A stretch of DNA of 64,000 bases from positions 169,438 through 233,437 of the forward strand of contig NZ_MSPR01000002.1 in assembly GCF_001984715.1 (NCBI RefSeq), written 5' to 3'. This DNA comes from Streptococcus azizii. GTDB lineage: Bacteria; Bacillota; Bacilli; Lactobacillales; Streptococcaceae. A program made the position numbers and the translations under genes. The first letter of the stretch is position 1. Every line of letters starts with the position of its first letter. Below are positions 53,325 through 63,929 of this stretch, piece after piece. The notes under the pieces are model-generated. The model did no database searches, was not told the origin of the DNA, and worked only from the letters and a program-made list of their open reading frames with translations.

Positions 53325-54725
53325 CTAATCCTCAATCTCAATTATTTCAATAATGACATCTTCTACTGGCTTATCCATCGCCCCTGTTTCTACAGCAGCG
53401 ATAGTATCTAAAACACTGTAGGACGCCTCATCACGTAATTGACCAAAAACGGTATGGCGTTGATCCAGATGCGGTGTCCCTCCTTGGGTGGCATACACTT
53501 CTGCAATCTGTTCTGGCCAGCCACCACGTTCTAACTCTTTTTTAGCATATGGCAGGTGGGTATTTTGAACGATAAAAAATTGACTGCCGTTAGTATTTGG
53601 ACCTGCATTCGCCATCGAAAGAGCCCCTCGAATATTGAACACTTCTTCTGAAAACTCATCTTCAAAGGGAGCACCATAAATCGATTCACCTCCCATACCT
53701 GTTCCGGTTGGGTCCCCACCCTGAATCATGAAATCTTTAATAATCCGATGGAAAATAACACCATTATAGTAACCATCTTTGGCAAGCGCCACAAAATTGG
53801 CAACCGTCTTGGGAGCCATCTCAGGAAATAGTTGCAGGTACAGGTCTCCATGATTTGTTTTAATCCTAGCTCGTGGTCCTTCTACCTGTTCTAAGTCTAA
53901 TTGTGGGTAATACTTTTCTTTCTCTACCAAACCAAATTCCTCCAAAGCATATAAAATACCGTCGTTTTCTACAGTTTTTGTGATGTAGTCTGCCCTTGCT
54001 ACCAAGTCTGGATGCGAAACCCCCATGGCGACACTAATCCCAGCATAATCAAAGGCCTCCAAGTCATTTAAGCCATCTCCAAAGACCATGACATTTTCTG
54101 GTTTCAAACCAAGATGCTCCACCACAGCTGCTATTCCTGCTGCTTTAGAAGCGTCCTGTAAGATGATGTCCGATGAGATGGCTTCCCAGCGGACACTCCG
54201 CATACTCTCTTGTAGCTCTGTAGGAAGTTCCACTTCCCTGCCTTCTTGCTCAAAGGTCCAAATCTGATAGATGGCATGATCCTTATAAAAATCCGGTTCC
54301 GTTTCTAGATTCTCATAAACAATATCAATCGTCTTGCTGATTCGCTCATCGCGATGGGATAGGGTCGCCTTATGGCTTCCCATCAATCCATAGTCAATCC
54401 CTTCCGCCTTGGTCCACTCGATACAACGTTCTACCAGTTCTCTGGGAATAGCTTTTTGACGGATAACCGTCCCCTTAGCATCTTCGACAAAACTACCGTT
54501 AATCATGGCAAAATAGTCTGGCTTCAAGGCCTGCAACTCTGGAACCACTCCGTACATCGCTCGTCCAGAGGCAAGTCCTGTCAAAATCCCTTTTTCTTTC
54601 AAGGATTGAAACACACGGGTCAAGGAGGCAGGGACATACCCTGTATCCTTGACCCGAAGGGTATCATCAATATCAAAAAAGATCATTTTAATCTTTTTTG
54701 CCTTATATCTTAATTTCGCGTCCAT
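53325..54725 (-). CDS. Fused Cof-type HAD hydrolase and cyclophilin peptidyl-prolyl isomerase
   Basis: 466 residues. The N-terminal half (~1-265) is a HAD-IIB phosphatase: IFFDIDDTLRVKD (catalytic Asp pair), LASGRAMYG, KAAGIAAVVEHLGL and FGDGLNDLEAFDYAG. The C-terminal half (~275-466) is a cyclophilin: GDLYLQLFPEMAPKTVANFVALAKDGYYNGVIFHRIIKDFMIQGGDPTGTG and ALSMANAGPNTNGSQFFIV. The HAD substrate is unknown; the cyclophilin isomerises X-Pro bonds. No signal peptide. The fusion lies between liaR and the S1 gene, as in other streptococci. Confidence 0.93.
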   Translation of the reverse strand: MDAKLRYKAKKIKMIFFDIDDTLRVKDTGYVPASLTRVFQSLKEKGILTGLASGRAMYGVVPELQALKPDYFAMINGSFVEDAKGTVIRQKAIPRELVERCIEWTKAEGIDYGLMGSHKATLSHRDERISKTIDIVYENLETEPDFYKDHAIYQIWTFEQEGREVELPTELQESMRSVRWEAISSDIILQDASKAAGIAAVVEHLGLKPENVMVFGDGLNDLEAFDYAGISVAMGVSHPDLVARADYITKTVENDGILYALEEFGLVEKEKYYPQLDLEQVEGPRARIKTNHGDLYLQLFPEMAPKTVANFVALAKDGYYNGVIFHRIIKDFMIQGGDPTGTGMGGESIYGAPFEDEFSEEVFNIRGALSMANAGPNTNGSQFFIVQNTHLPYAKKELERGGWPEQIAEVYATQGGTPHLDQRHTVFGQLRDEASYSVLDTIAAVETGAMDKPVEDVIIEIIEIED

Positions 54726-54752
54726 AAATCTCCTTTTGTGCTTCCCATTATA

Positions 54753-55397
54753 TCATGATTCCGACTCTTGCGCCACCAATCCATGCTGGAAAGCATAGAC
54801 GACTGCCTGCGTCCGATCACTCACAGCTAATTTCGAGAGGATATTGGATACATGGGTTTTGACTGTTTTTAAGGAAATAAAGGATTCGTCAGCAATCCGC
54901 TGATTGTCGTACCCCTTAGCCAAGAGGGTTAGAATTTCTTTTTCGCGCGCTGTCAAGTCATCGTGAAGAGCTGGATGACGTCTTTTATCTTCCATTTTCT
55001 TTTCTACTTCTGTTTCGATCGCTAGCTCTCCCCGATAGACCTTCCGAATAGCCCGAACAATTTCTTCAGCGCTAGAGGTTTTCAACATATATCCCTTAGC
55101 CCCTGCTTTCAAGACAGGATAAATCTTTTCATTATCTAGATAAGAGGTCAAAATCAAAACAGCCGCCTGCTTCCACTCTTTGAGGATTGCTAAGGTCGCA
55201 TCAACCCCTGATAGCTGAGGCATAACCAAATCCATAACGACAATATCCGGCCTCAATTCCAGAGTTTTTGCAACCCCTTCTTGCCCATCACTTGCCTCTG
55301 CAATCACCTCAATATCTGCCTGTAAATTTAAAAAACCTTTCAATCCTAGACGAACCATCTCATGGTCATCCACTAATAAGACTCGAATCTTGCTCAT
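54753..55397 (-). CDS. liaR: Response regulator LiaR (NarL/LuxR type)
   Basis: 214 residues. Receiver domain: VLLVDDHEMVRLGLKGFL, phospho-acceptor Asp in PDIVVMDLVMPQLSGVD (~55), AAVLILTSY and AKGYMLKTSS. The C-terminal LuxR HTH is LTAREKEILTLLAKGYDNQRIADESFISLKTVKTHVSNILSKL. It activates the cell-envelope stress response with LiaS. It overlaps liaS by 32 bp. Confidence 0.93.
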   Translation of the reverse strand: MSKIRVLLVDDHEMVRLGLKGFLNLQADIEVIAEASDGQEGVAKTLELRPDIVVMDLVMPQLSGVDATLAILKEWKQAAVLILTSYLDNEKIYPVLKAGAKGYMLKTSSAEEIVRAIRKVYRGELAIETEVEKKMEDKRRHPALHDDLTAREKEILTLLAKGYDNQRIADESFISLKTVKTHVSNILSKLAVSDRTQAVVYAFQHGLVAQESES

Positions 55398-56388
55398 GTT
55401 CTTTTCCTTTCAATAATGGGATGCGAATATCGATTGCCACTCCCTTATTAGGGGCGGTGCGAATTTTCAATGTTCCTGCCATATCTTCTACACGTTCTTG
55501 AATATTTTGCAGACCGTAGCTCACTTCTTGCTCATCGCTTTTGATGAAACCAACCCCATCGTCTGTCATCTTTAGCTGAACTTCATATTCTGACTGTAGT
55601 AGGTAAACATCCAGATGGCGAGCTTTTGAATGACGTAAGGTATTACTGATAATCTCTTGAGCAATGCGAAAGAGATGCTCCTCAATCGCCGTCGGCAAGG
55701 TCTCTACTTCATGGTGAAAATGTACTTCAATAGCGCTCTTATCACTGACCTCGCGCAATATCATTTCAAAACCTTCCACCAAATCTTTACCGTCCAACTC
55801 ACTCGGTCGCAGATGTAAGAGTAAGATGCGCAAATCACGCTGCGCTGTTTCAATCGTATCTTTGACAATGGTGAGCTGTTCTTGTAAGGTCTCCGCTTGA
55901 AGCGTTTCTAAACTACTAGACAGACCTGATAAAATCATACTACTAGCAAATAATTCCTGGCTGACTGTATCATGTAAATCACGAGCAATCCGCCTGCGTT
56001 CACCTTCTACAATCTCTTCTTTTTTTACCAAATCCTGATTATCAATCAACTGAACCTGATGGGTCAAATTCCGCACTTTTTCTGATAATTGTAGTAAGAG
56101 TTGATCTTCTTCTGATGACGTGCGAATGGTCTTATTTTGAATGATGGAACGGATTTTCTGTCGTATCCCTTGAGTTGCAACGATTGAAACAGATTGGACC
56201 AAAACGACCAAGAAAAAGGTCAGAACAACAATTAAAAGAAGGATCGTGAAAATAAATTGTTCCGTTGAGACCCACACCGCAGCATCAAGGAGAGAGGGAG
56301 GGAGCAGGGGAAAAACAGCTGATAGCACCACCAAGATAATCAAAGTAGCATACCAGGCGAGAAGAAGAATAGTCCCTTTCTTAATCAT
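55366..56388 (-). CDS. liaS: Sensor histidine kinase LiaS
   Basis: 340 residues. Two N-terminal membrane segments (ILLLAWYATLIILVVLSAVF and FTILLLIVVLTFFLVVLVQS) enclose a very short outside loop, the intramembrane-sensing design. The HisKA_3 dimerisation helix has the phospho-acceptor in RRRIARDLHDTVSQELFA. The ATPase has EEHLFRIAQEIISNTLRHSKA (N box), MTDDGVGF (G1) and YGLQNIQERVEDMAG. It senses lipid II-targeting stress, held inactive by LiaF. 4-bp overlap with liaF. Confidence 0.93.
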   Translation of the reverse strand: MIKKGTILLLAWYATLIILVVLSAVFPLLPPSLLDAAVWVSTEQFIFTILLLIVVLTFFLVVLVQSVSIVATQGIRQKIRSIIQNKTIRTSSEEDQLLLQLSEKVRNLTHQVQLIDNQDLVKKEEIVEGERRRIARDLHDTVSQELFASSMILSGLSSSLETLQAETLQEQLTIVKDTIETAQRDLRILLLHLRPSELDGKDLVEGFEMILREVSDKSAIEVHFHHEVETLPTAIEEHLFRIAQEIISNTLRHSKARHLDVYLLQSEYEVQLKMTDDGVGFIKSDEQEVSYGLQNIQERVEDMAGTLKIRTAPNKGVAIDIRIPLLKGKEHEQDSSLISG

Positions 56389-57080
56389 ACACGAACCACC
56401 TCCACATCGCCAAAGATGCAGTTAACTACCACTTTTACTCGCTTATGAGACTCCTTGTAGTAGGGACTGGCAATAGAAAAACTCTCATTGCGTAAGTCCC
56501 AGTAGGATAGCCCTAAGAAATAGACCCTGCCATACAGGCTTGCTGCTGATAAAGAAATCTCGACATCGATCGGGAGGATAATTTTTGTTTTTCCAAACGT
56601 CTTACGCACTACGACAATATTATCTCGACCGACCAAAATCGTCTCATCGAGATCAACAACATCATTGCCAAAGAGACGAACGATATTGATGTCCTCAAAA
56701 CCGTAAGAGTCCTGCGAATGATCTTGATTGCCAAACCACTTAGTCTTTTGTTTATGGGCTTGAAGTGCTGTATCCTCAAAATGCAGATGCGTGTATTGAT
56801 TCCGCTTCTCATAGCGAGAAAAGAAATTGATAACCATATAGATTAGAAGGAAAATCACACCGATGATAAAATAGGGATTTAGGACAAAGACAAGAAGAAT
56901 TAAAAAAATAGCACTGGATAAAAATACACTGCCTATCTTTTTCCCTGTCCCATACCATAAAACCAGTAATAAGAGAGCGACAAGCAGGATGATACGGGCC
57001 GCCTCGCTTGCCAAGACATCAAAACAGGCCAAGGTAAAGATAATACTTTCTACTAATAAAAAAAACTGGACTTTTCTCAT
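56385..57080 (-). CDS. liaF: LiaF-like membrane regulator
   Basis: 231 residues. The first ~90 residues hold about four hydrophobic segments (FFLLVESIIFTLACFDVLA, RIILLVALLLLVLWYG, VFLSSAIFLILLVFVL, IIGVIFLLIYMVINFF). A soluble C-terminal beta domain follows (INIVRLFGNDVVDLDETIL...VRKTFGKTKIILPIDVEISLSAASLYGRVYFLG...VVNCIFGDVEVVRV), typical of LiaF/VraT. It represses LiaS in the absence of stress. First gene of liaFSR. Confidence 0.92.
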   Translation of the reverse strand: MRKVQFFLLVESIIFTLACFDVLASEAARIILLVALLLLVLWYGTGKKIGSVFLSSAIFLILLVFVLNPYFIIGVIFLLIYMVINFFSRYEKRNQYTHLHFEDTALQAHKQKTKWFGNQDHSQDSYGFEDINIVRLFGNDVVDLDETILVGRDNIVVVRKTFGKTKIILPIDVEISLSAASLYGRVYFLGLSYWDLRNESFSIASPYYKESHKRVKVVVNCIFGDVEVVRV

Positions 57081-57101
57081 CTCGTGATTCCTTTCCCTAC
57101 T

Positions 57102-57110
57102 ATTGTACCA
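57102..57110 (-). promoter_or_regulatory. Extended -10 promoter of liaFSR
   Basis: TGGTACAAT on the minus strand, 22 bp upstream of the liaF ATG, with GGAAAGGAA as the ribosome region. Confidence 0.5.
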
Positions 57111-57221
57111 AAATTCTTCAGAATTACCTCCTTCTAGAGTAGGAAAAGGAAGGTCCTCTTTTCAGAGTGAAGAACAGCCACCTCAAACAACCTTTTCTCA
57201 TTCATAGTCATCACAACTCCT

Positions 57222-57990
57222 ACTCAATAAAAATCAAAAGGAAACATAAGATACAAAGGGCGTGAAAAACTCAAAGCGAAAATAGGAAATGCGACGAGTG
57301 AAAAGCTCCTGTGGAGGTTTTCAGCCTATTCACTAAAGACAGTAAATAGAAGTATTTTTCTTCACTTCTTAGTTTTTAAGCTCAGTGACAAATTCTCTCA
57401 CTTTTTAATTTCTAGGTTCGGGCTTCTATGGTCACTTTCTTGTTTTTGGGTGACCAGCTGAAACAATTCGCCAAACTGTTTCACTCCACTGGATTAGTTT
57501 TATTATCAGCGAGTTATAGCCCGTGTTCAATACAAGATACGAGAGCGTTTGATACGAGTAATACTCGTTTTATTTCCAACCTTCAACAGTCTATCCCTAG
57601 ACTGTTGAAGCAACTCCTAGACAAAATAGACAATCAAAGCAGGTTGTCTTGCAACCAATGAGATTGGTCTTTTTTTCAGTGAGTTGTAGCTCGAGTTCAT
57701 TTAAGATGTGAGGACGTTAAAAGGTCTGAGTGAAAATAGGAATTCTGACGCAGAGTCTAGAGACTCTAGGAAGAATTATCTTTTTCACACAGACCTTAGT
57801 CCGAACTCAGTTACATAAGATACAAAGGGCGTTTGACACGAGTGGCACTCGCTCTATTGCCAACCTTCAACAGTCTATTCCTAGACTGTTTGACACGAGT
57901 TACACTCGCTCTATTGCCAACCTTCAACAGTCTATTCCTAGACTGTTGAAGCAAACAAAGCAAAAACTCTTAGAAACCAAGATTCAAGGC
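57222..57990. repeat. Composite repeat cluster between liaF and pknB
   Basis: Starts with the RUP-like end TACTCAATAAAAATCAAAAGG at 57222, then the ATAAGATACAAAGGGCGTG att-like module (57245, again ~57818 followed by TTTGACACGAG). It includes the GGTCAC/GTGACC nested hairpin (57430s), repeated TTCAACAGTCTATTCCTAGACTG hairpins (57583, 57857, 57923) and AGTTTCTAGGA-type modules. No ORF in the 1-kb gap 57081-58081 looks real. Confidence 0.75.
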
Positions 57991-58081
57991 TTCTAAGAGT
58001 TCATTTTATTTAGAGTAAGTAAACTAGGCTGTTATCCATATTGAGCCTCCCTACCCTCTGAAAAGCATCTGCTCTTCTTTT

Positions 58082-60058
58082 TTAATGACCCGAGCTACCA
58101 GTCGTTGTCGAGCTGGTTCCAGAATTATTTGTCTCAATATTGCTACTAGTTGTTGACCCAGCAGGAACCGCTACAGATACGTAGAGGGTCACGCTTTCCC
58201 CGATAGCACTGCCGGCATCTGGATATTGCCCTACCACTAACTCTCCATTAGCAGTGTAATTAGGATCTTCGACTTTTTCGACACTGATATTGATTCCTAA
58301 ATTTTGTAACTGCCTGCGCGCATCTGCATAAGTCGTTTTTAGCACACCAAAGTTCGGCATAATGGGGGCTGGACCTTTTGAGATGACGAGATTCACTACA
58401 GAACCCTTAGCCAAGGACTCTCCGACACTTGGATCTGTGCGAATGATCAGCCCTTTTTGGCGGCTATCATACTCTTCCCTCGTTGTTCCAACCTCCAAAC
58501 CTGCTGCTTTTAATTCTTGCATAGCTGTCTCTAGACTCTTACCAGTGACATCTGGGACTTGATGTTGCTCCTCTCCCTTTGATACTGTCACTGTCACCGT
58601 ACTTCCCTTGGTCTTGGACGAATTAGCCTTCGGGTCTGTCGCAATGACCTTCTTTGCTTCTACGCTGTCGCTGTATTCTTGTGTTTCCTTAACGACAAAT
58701 CCTGCCGCCTCTAGTTCCATCTTCGCTTCGTCAAAGTCCTTGCCGACGACATCAGGGACCGTTACTGCTTCGGTGGTCGCCACAATGATATCAACAAGGC
58801 TCCTTTCCCGTTTAGAAGTACTCGCTGCTGGGTTGGTACGAATAACCTTCCCCTCTCCAACTTCTGAGGACGGCTCTTCTATCACCTTGCCCACCTTTAA
58901 ACCTGCTGTCTCTAGCATTTCCTTAGCCACCTCTACCGTCTGTCCACTCACATCTGGAACCTTAATGGTAGCAGGAGTATTCAGTAAAAGGGTAGCAACA
59001 GCGGCAACAATCAATAGAATTGCCCCTAATAACACCTTGTAACGCGTTCTCATTCTTCGCTTGGTCTTTGTCGGAGGTGCTATTGGACGCCCTGAAGGTT
59101 GAGCTAGGGAAGTCCCCTTTGGAGATTTAGCAGTGGATGAGCGTTGCTCGGTCGCAAGTGGCGATAGCTTCGGTAGGGTTTTGGTATCCACTTTTCCATC
59201 TTCCAAGACAATCTTCTTTTCATTCAGACGATTACTTGACAGCGAAGAGGCTATATCCGTATACATCTCCGCCACTGTTTTATAGCGGTCTGTGAGCTTT
59301 TTCGCTGTCGCTTTTAACACAACATTTTCAAGCGCCTGTGGCACACTAGGATTTTCTTCTCGTACAGAAGGTAGAGCCTTCTGAAAATGCTGGAGCGCAA
59401 TGGTTACGGCACTATCTCCATCATAAGGAATCCTTCCAGTCAACATTTCAAACAGGATAATTCCCATTGCATAAATGTCACTTTGGACGGTTGCCTTTGA
59501 TCCACGAGCCTGCTCAGGTGACAAATAGTGAACCGACCCCAGCATCGAATTTGTCTGGGTCAAGCTCGTTTCTGCAAAGGCTACTGCAATCCCAAAGTCC
59601 GTTACCTTGGCTGTTCCTTCTTTGGTCAATAAGACATTTTGTGGTTTTAAATCACGGTGTACGATACCTCGGGTATGCGCCATTCTCATGGCCAAAAGGA
59701 TTTGCCCCATGATCCTCACTGCTTCATCATTTGAGAGAGGAGCATTCTCCTTAATATACCGTTTTAAGTCGAGACCATTGACATATTCCATCGCCAAATA
59801 TTGCTGTCCATCTTCTTCACCAATGTCTGAAATGCGGACAATATTTGGATGATCCAAATCTGCCATGGCTCTAGCCTCACGCTGAAAACGTTGCACAGCT
59901 ATCTGATCGGTTTGATAGTTGGTCCGAAGCACCTTGACCGCCACTTCTTCGCCATCCAAAATCAAATCTTTTGCCAGGTAGACATCTGCCATGCCACCGC
60001 GCCCAATCTGCCGAACGATTCGGTAGCGATCAGCAAAGATTTTCCCAATCTGAATCAT
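58082..60058 (-). CDS. pknB: PASTA-domain Ser/Thr protein kinase (StkP/PknB)
   Basis: 658 residues. A cytoplasmic kinase domain (~1-275) has [15 protein letters not shown] (P-loop), VAVKVL (Lys), [11 protein letters not shown] (catalytic loop), VTDFGIA and the activation segment [23 protein letters not shown] basic linker, one membrane helix ([20 protein letters not shown], ~343) and four extracellular PASTA repeats (~366-640, each opening VPDV/MPNF and ending VTVTVS-like) follow, then an S/T-rich tail. It senses muropeptides or lipid II and controls division and envelope synthesis. 4-bp overlap with pppL. Confidence 0.96.
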   Translation of the reverse strand: MIQIGKIFADRYRIVRQIGRGGMADVYLAKDLILDGEEVAVKVLRTNYQTDQIAVQRFQREARAMADLDHPNIVRISDIGEEDGQQYLAMEYVNGLDLKRYIKENAPLSNDEAVRIMGQILLAMRMAHTRGIVHRDLKPQNVLLTKEGTAKVTDFGIAVAFAETSLTQTNSMLGSVHYLSPEQARGSKATVQSDIYAMGIILFEMLTGRIPYDGDSAVTIALQHFQKALPSVREENPSVPQALENVVLKATAKKLTDRYKTVAEMYTDIASSLSSNRLNEKKIVLEDGKVDTKTLPKLSPLATEQRSSTAKSPKGTSLAQPSGRPIAPPTKTKRRMRTRYKVLLGAILLIVAAVATLLLNTPATIKVPDVSGQTVEVAKEMLETAGLKVGKVIEEPSSEVGEGKVIRTNPAASTSKRERSLVDIIVATTEAVTVPDVVGKDFDEAKMELEAAGFVVKETQEYSDSVEAKKVIATDPKANSSKTKGSTVTVTVSKGEEQHQVPDVTGKSLETAMQELKAAGLEVGTTREEYDSRQKGLIIRTDPSVGESLAKGSVVNLVISKGPAPIMPNFGVLKTTYADARRQLQNLGINISVEKVEDPNYTANGELVVGQYPDAGSAIGESVTLYVSVAVPAGSTTSSNIETNNSGTSSTTTGSSGH

Positions 60059-60804
60059 TGCCTAGCCTCCTCGGTAATGTGGATAAGGGCTACCGTAATA
60101 TTATCTGTACCACCAGCATTATTAGCAAAGCGGATAAGACTTTCGGTCTTGCTGTTTAATGGAACATCACTAAGAACAATGTCTCGAATATCCTCGTTAG
60201 AAACCATATTGGTTAGACCGTCACTATTGACCAGAATATAGTCCCCTGCTTCCAATGTTTTTAAGGCAATGTCTGCTTCAATAGGGTGCTGCTGACCGAT
60301 GGATTGAGTAATAAAATTCTTCTGTGGGTGATGTTTCGCTTCTTCTTCGGTCAACTGCCCTGCTCGAACCAAGGCTCCTACCAAGGAATGGTCATTGGTC
60401 AACTGGCTATATTCGCCATTACGGACTAGACCAATTCGTGAATCTCCGATATGGGCATAGATCATTTGATTGTCGATGATGACAACAGCTTCTAAGGTTG
60501 TCCCCATACCACGGTATTCCTCTGTCTGGCCCAATTCATGAATCTTTTGATTTTCCTGCTCTAAGACAAGGGCAAACCATTCACGAACATCATTCAAGGT
60601 ATGGATTTGCGTATCCACCCATGAAATCCCCAGATCGGTAGCTGCCATCTCACTTGCAATGTGTCCTGCTCGATGCCCGCCCATACCGTCTGCTAAAACG
60701 ATCAAATCAATACCCGCTCGATTTTTATAACGATTGACATAATCTTGATTGTTTGTCCGTTTCTGACCTACATCTGTTAATAATGAAATTTCCATTTGGT
60801 CCAT
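60055..60804 (-). CDS. pppL: PP2C-family protein phosphatase (partner of PknB)
   Basis: 249 residues (or 246 from M4). Metal-dependent PP2C motifs: [91 protein letters not shown] and [11 protein letters not shown]. It removes phosphate from PknB and its substrates. Immediately upstream of, and coupled to, pknB. Confidence 0.96.
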   Translation of the reverse strand: MDQMEISLLTDVGQKRTNNQDYVNRYKNRAGIDLIVLADGMGGHRAGHIASEMAATDLGISWVDTQIHTLNDVREWFALVLEQENQKIHELGQTEEYRGMGTTLEAVVIIDNQMIYAHIGDSRIGLVRNGEYSQLTNDHSLVGALVRAGQLTEEEAKHHPQKNFITQSIGQQHPIEADIALKTLEAGDYILVNSDGLTNMVSNEDIRDIVLSDVPLNSKTESLIRFANNAGGTDNITVALIHITEEARQ

Positions 60805-60813
60805 TTCCTCCTC

Positions 60814-62124
60814 TTAGGATATCCGCTGAAATTGACTGATGAAGAAACCATCACTCCCATATAATTCCGGGGTGATCAGAATACATCCGTCCTGCAGAAT
60901 ATCCTTTCTTTTATGTTCTAATGTTACTTGTCTAAAATTGGGGTGCTGGGCTAGGAAAGCCTTCACCACTTGAGCGTTTTCTTCTGCGACAATCGTGCAG
61001 GTGCTATAGGTCATTATACCACCTTTTCTAAGACTTTGACAAACATTGTCCAATATCTCTAGTTGCACTTGTTGCAACGCTGTAAAATCAGCTATTTCCT
61101 TATTGTACTTGATGTCTGGCTTACGGCGTAAGAGGCCAATCCCTGAGCAGGGAGCGTCTACCAAAATCTTATCAAAGGCATCTGCTCCAAATTCTTGAAA
61201 AACCTGTCTCGCGTCTAGCCTTTTTGTGATGACTTTATCTGCTACACCAAGACGCTCAGCGTTCTGCTCAATCAAGGCCAACTTATGATCATACAAGTCA
61301 AGAGCTGTGACACTTCCAGTCGTCAAATAACTAGCAAGATGAACTGTCTTGCCACCCGGAGCTGCACAGGCATCCAGCACGGCTTCATCCCCTTGAAGCT
61401 GGAGCAGGGGAGCGACGAGCTGGCTGCTCTCATCTTGAATTGTGATTCGACCTTCTGTAAATGCCTTTGTGCCTGCAAAATGTCCCTTCTGCTTGACCAG
61501 ACCAACATCTGATAGCAGAGACTGCTCTGCTTGCATTTCTTGTTTCAAGAGTTCCACTTCCTGAGAATTGATCACACGGATACTCGCCTTATTGCGGCTA
61601 AGCAAACTCTCAAAAATCTTCATCGCCCGCCCTTCACCATATTCCTCTATCAGTTTTTTCACTAGCCAGACTGGCAAGGAATATTGAATGGATAGACGTT
61701 TATTTTTACGTTTAATGGTGGTCACATCTGGCAGTTTATTATCTACCAGCTTTCTTAAAACTGCATTAACAAACTTATATGCTCCCCGTCTTTTCTTCGC
61801 TAATTCCACCGCTTCATTGACGATGGCATGGTTGGGAATATTCTCCAAATATAAAATCTGATAAAGACTTAGCATGAGCAGGTGATAGACCCACGAATCC
61901 AACCGATTTCTATCTTCAATCACATGTGACAGATACCACTCAAGTGTGATTTTCCGCATCACCGTACCATAGACCAACTCGGTCACAAATCCCTTGTCTT
62001 TTTCAGATAAGGAGGAGGAAGTCAATGCGTGGTTGAGAGCAATATTGGAATAAGCCCCCTCAGTCAAGACCTGTCCTAAAACCATCAGGGCAAGACCTCG
62101 TGCTGTTTCTTTTTTATTCACCAA
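60814..62124 (-). CDS. rsmB: 16S rRNA cytosine-C5 methyltransferase (m5C967)
   Basis: 436 residues. An N-terminal NusB-like domain (~1-140: [27 protein letters not shown]) and a C-terminal Rossmann methyltransferase with [19 protein letters not shown] (SAM loop), the [19 protein letters not shown] catalytic Cys and the MTYSTCTI second Cys. Overlaps fmt by 11 bp; upstream of pppL by 9 bp. The NusB-like domain aids RNA binding. Confidence 0.96.
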   Translation of the reverse strand: MVNKKETARGLALMVLGQVLTEGAYSNIALNHALTSSSLSEKDKGFVTELVYGTVMRKITLEWYLSHVIEDRNRLDSWVYHLLMLSLYQILYLENIPNHAIVNEAVELAKKRRGAYKFVNAVLRKLVDNKLPDVTTIKRKNKRLSIQYSLPVWLVKKLIEEYGEGRAMKIFESLLSRNKASIRVINSQEVELLKQEMQAEQSLLSDVGLVKQKGHFAGTKAFTEGRITIQDESSQLVAPLLQLQGDEAVLDACAAPGGKTVHLASYLTTGSVTALDLYDHKLALIEQNAERLGVADKVITKRLDARQVFQEFGADAFDKILVDAPCSGIGLLRRKPDIKYNKEIADFTALQQVQLEILDNVCQSLRKGGIMTYSTCTIVAEENAQVVKAFLAQHPNFRQVTLEHKRKDILQDGCILITPELYGSDGFFISQFQRIS

Positions 62125-63049
62125 AACAATCTCCTACTGCTAGCTTACGTCCAAGGCCATTTAAGAAGTCAACAATATCCATTTTCGGTTTTCCTGCTGG
62201 CTGAACTGTTTTGAGAGCGATTGCTCCTTCGCCTGTTGCAATGAGCAATTCTTTCTTGCCAAGCACAAGGATTTCCCCGGGTTGACCAGAACCTTCGGCT
62301 AGACTAGCTTCATAAATTTTGAAGCGTTCACCGTTTAAAAGAGTATGCGCTACTGGCCACGGATACATCCCTCGAATATGATTGAAAATCTGCCGATTGG
62401 TCTTATGCCAATCCAGACGCTCTTCTTCAGGACTGATATTTGGTGAGAAGGTCACTTGACTTGGATCTTGAGCTTCTGGCATTAGGTCACCCATTATATA
62501 AGCAGGAAGATGTTCCAGCAGTAAGTCCCGCCCTACAACTGCCAATTTTTCAAACAAGGTCCCCACATTGTCCTCGTCAGTAATCGGAATGGCACGTTTG
62601 GCAATCATATCACCTGCGTCCATCTCCTTGACCATTTCCATAAGGGTCACACCTACCTCAGAATCTCCATTGATTAGGGCATAATGAATCGGCGCTCCAC
62701 CCCTATATTTCGGCAAAAGAGAGGCATGGACATTGACTGCAAATGATACGCTATTCAAGAGGCTTGTTGGTAAAAATTGTCCAAAAGCTGCCGTGACAAT
62801 ACCATCTGCTCCAAGCCTTTTTAGTTCTTCTAATTCGGTACTACCAGATAATTTTTCTGGTTGATAAACTGGCAAATCATGCAACAAGGCCAACTCTTTG
62901 ACAGGTGTCATTCGGATTTCTTTTTTTCTGCCAACCGCACGATCTGGCTGAGTAACCACTGCCAAAAGTTCATACTGAGCATCCTCGATCAATCCCTTTA
63001 GGACTGTCGCTGAAAAGTCAGGTGTCCCCATAAAAATCAATTTTGTCAT
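62114..63049 (-). CDS. fmt: Methionyl-tRNA formyltransferase
   Basis: 311 residues from [14 protein letters not shown]. The ATG at 63049 lies 8 nt after AAGGAG; an ATG two codons earlier is too close to it. Formyl-THF binding and catalysis: [46 protein letters not shown] (Asn-His...Asp). The C-terminal OB-like domain is ~205-311. It formylates initiator Met-tRNA. First gene of a fmt-rsmB-pppL-pknB operon. Confidence 0.96.
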   Translation of the reverse strand: MTKLIFMGTPDFSATVLKGLIEDAQYELLAVVTQPDRAVGRKKEIRMTPVKELALLHDLPVYQPEKLSGSTELEELKRLGADGIVTAAFGQFLPTSLLNSVSFAVNVHASLLPKYRGGAPIHYALINGDSEVGVTLMEMVKEMDAGDMIAKRAIPITDEDNVGTLFEKLAVVGRDLLLEHLPAYIMGDLMPEAQDPSQVTFSPNISPEEERLDWHKTNRQIFNHIRGMYPWPVAHTLLNGERFKIYEASLAEGSGQPGEILVLGKKELLIATGEGAIALKTVQPAGKPKMDIVDFLNGLGRKLAVGDCFGE

Positions 63050-63094
63050 GCGCATGCTCCTTCTCTGTTCATTTCTTCAAATACAATCTACTCT

Positions 63095-63103
63095 ATTATA
63101 CCA
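63095..63103 (-). promoter_or_regulatory. Extended -10 promoter of the fmt operon
   Basis: TGGTATAAT on the minus strand, about 45 bp upstream of the fmt ATG. Confidence 0.6.
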
Positions 63104-63138
63104 TTTTTTCGCTTGTTTCCCCCGTTTCAAACAACATC

Positions 63139-63760
63139 AAGATACTAAGCCCGTGAAAAACTCAAAGCGAAAATAGGATTGAAACAGTTTGGGGAGTAAC
63201 CTAATCCAGTGGATTAGGTTAGCCCGAGCCAAGAAATCGGAAAGCGAGGAGTAACTAGTCGAAACAAGAAAGTGACCACAGAAGCCTGAGCTAGGAAATA
63301 GAAAATTTGATGAAGAAACTAGAGTTTCTAGGAGTATTTATCTTTTCACACAGAGTTTAGGGCCTGTTCATTTAAGATGTGAGGACGTTAAAAGGTCTAA
63401 GTGAAAATAGGAAATACGACGAAGAAACCTTTGAACACCTAATTAACTTCGCTCTTTCATCTTTAGGCTCAGTAACAAATCCCCTCACTTTTTAATTTCT
63501 AAGTTCGGGCTAAAATAATCCACCGGATTATTTTACTCCCCTGACTATCTTCGCTTCTTAGTTTCTAGGCTCAGTAACAAATTCCCTCACTTTTTAATTT
63601 CTAAGTTCGGGCTAAAATAATCCACTGGATTATTTTACTCCCCTGACTATTTCTATCCCAAAGGGATTCTCAGCTGTAATTGACTAAAGTCAAAACAGCT
63701 GCCTATCTTTTTTCCGAGGTTTTAGGCTGAACTCAGTTACACAAGATGTGAGGACGTTAA
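63139..63760. repeat. Composite repeat cluster upstream of the IS110 element
   Basis: Contains AAGATACTAAGCCCGTG (63140), a CCTAATCCAGTGGATTAGG palindrome, the TTTCTAGGAGTATTTATC module and two copies of a TTCGGGCT-[palindrome]-ACTCCCCTGACTAT module (palindromes at 63512-63534 and 63614-63636). It also has one diverged 50-bp hairpin unit at 63661. No gene is supported between 63050 and 63929. Confidence 0.75.
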
Positions 63761-63837
63761 AAAACCAAATGAAAAATAGGAGACTCCAGCTAACTTCCTA
63801 GGTACTTTTTGACTTTTATAGACAATATGTAAAGACC

Positions 63838-63929
63838 CCCAGTTGAGAATTCGTGGATTTACCTGTACACTAGAATAAAAAAACAATCAACTTCTAACAG
63901 GAATTACCACACTCAATTGGAGGTCTTAT
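63838..63929 (+). other. Non-coding end of an IS110-family element
   Basis: About 90 bp between the last repeat module and the transposase ATG, with GACCCCCAGTTGAGAATTC and a TTGGAGG ribosome site. In the IS110 group the sequence upstream of the transposase encodes the bridge RNA. The exact element end is not determined. Confidence 0.4.

Noticed and set aside
57428..57996. Plus-strand ORFs in the liaF-pknB gap
   Set aside because: They are made of repeat modules (for example TTCAACAGTCTATTCC translated repeatedly) and change between copies.
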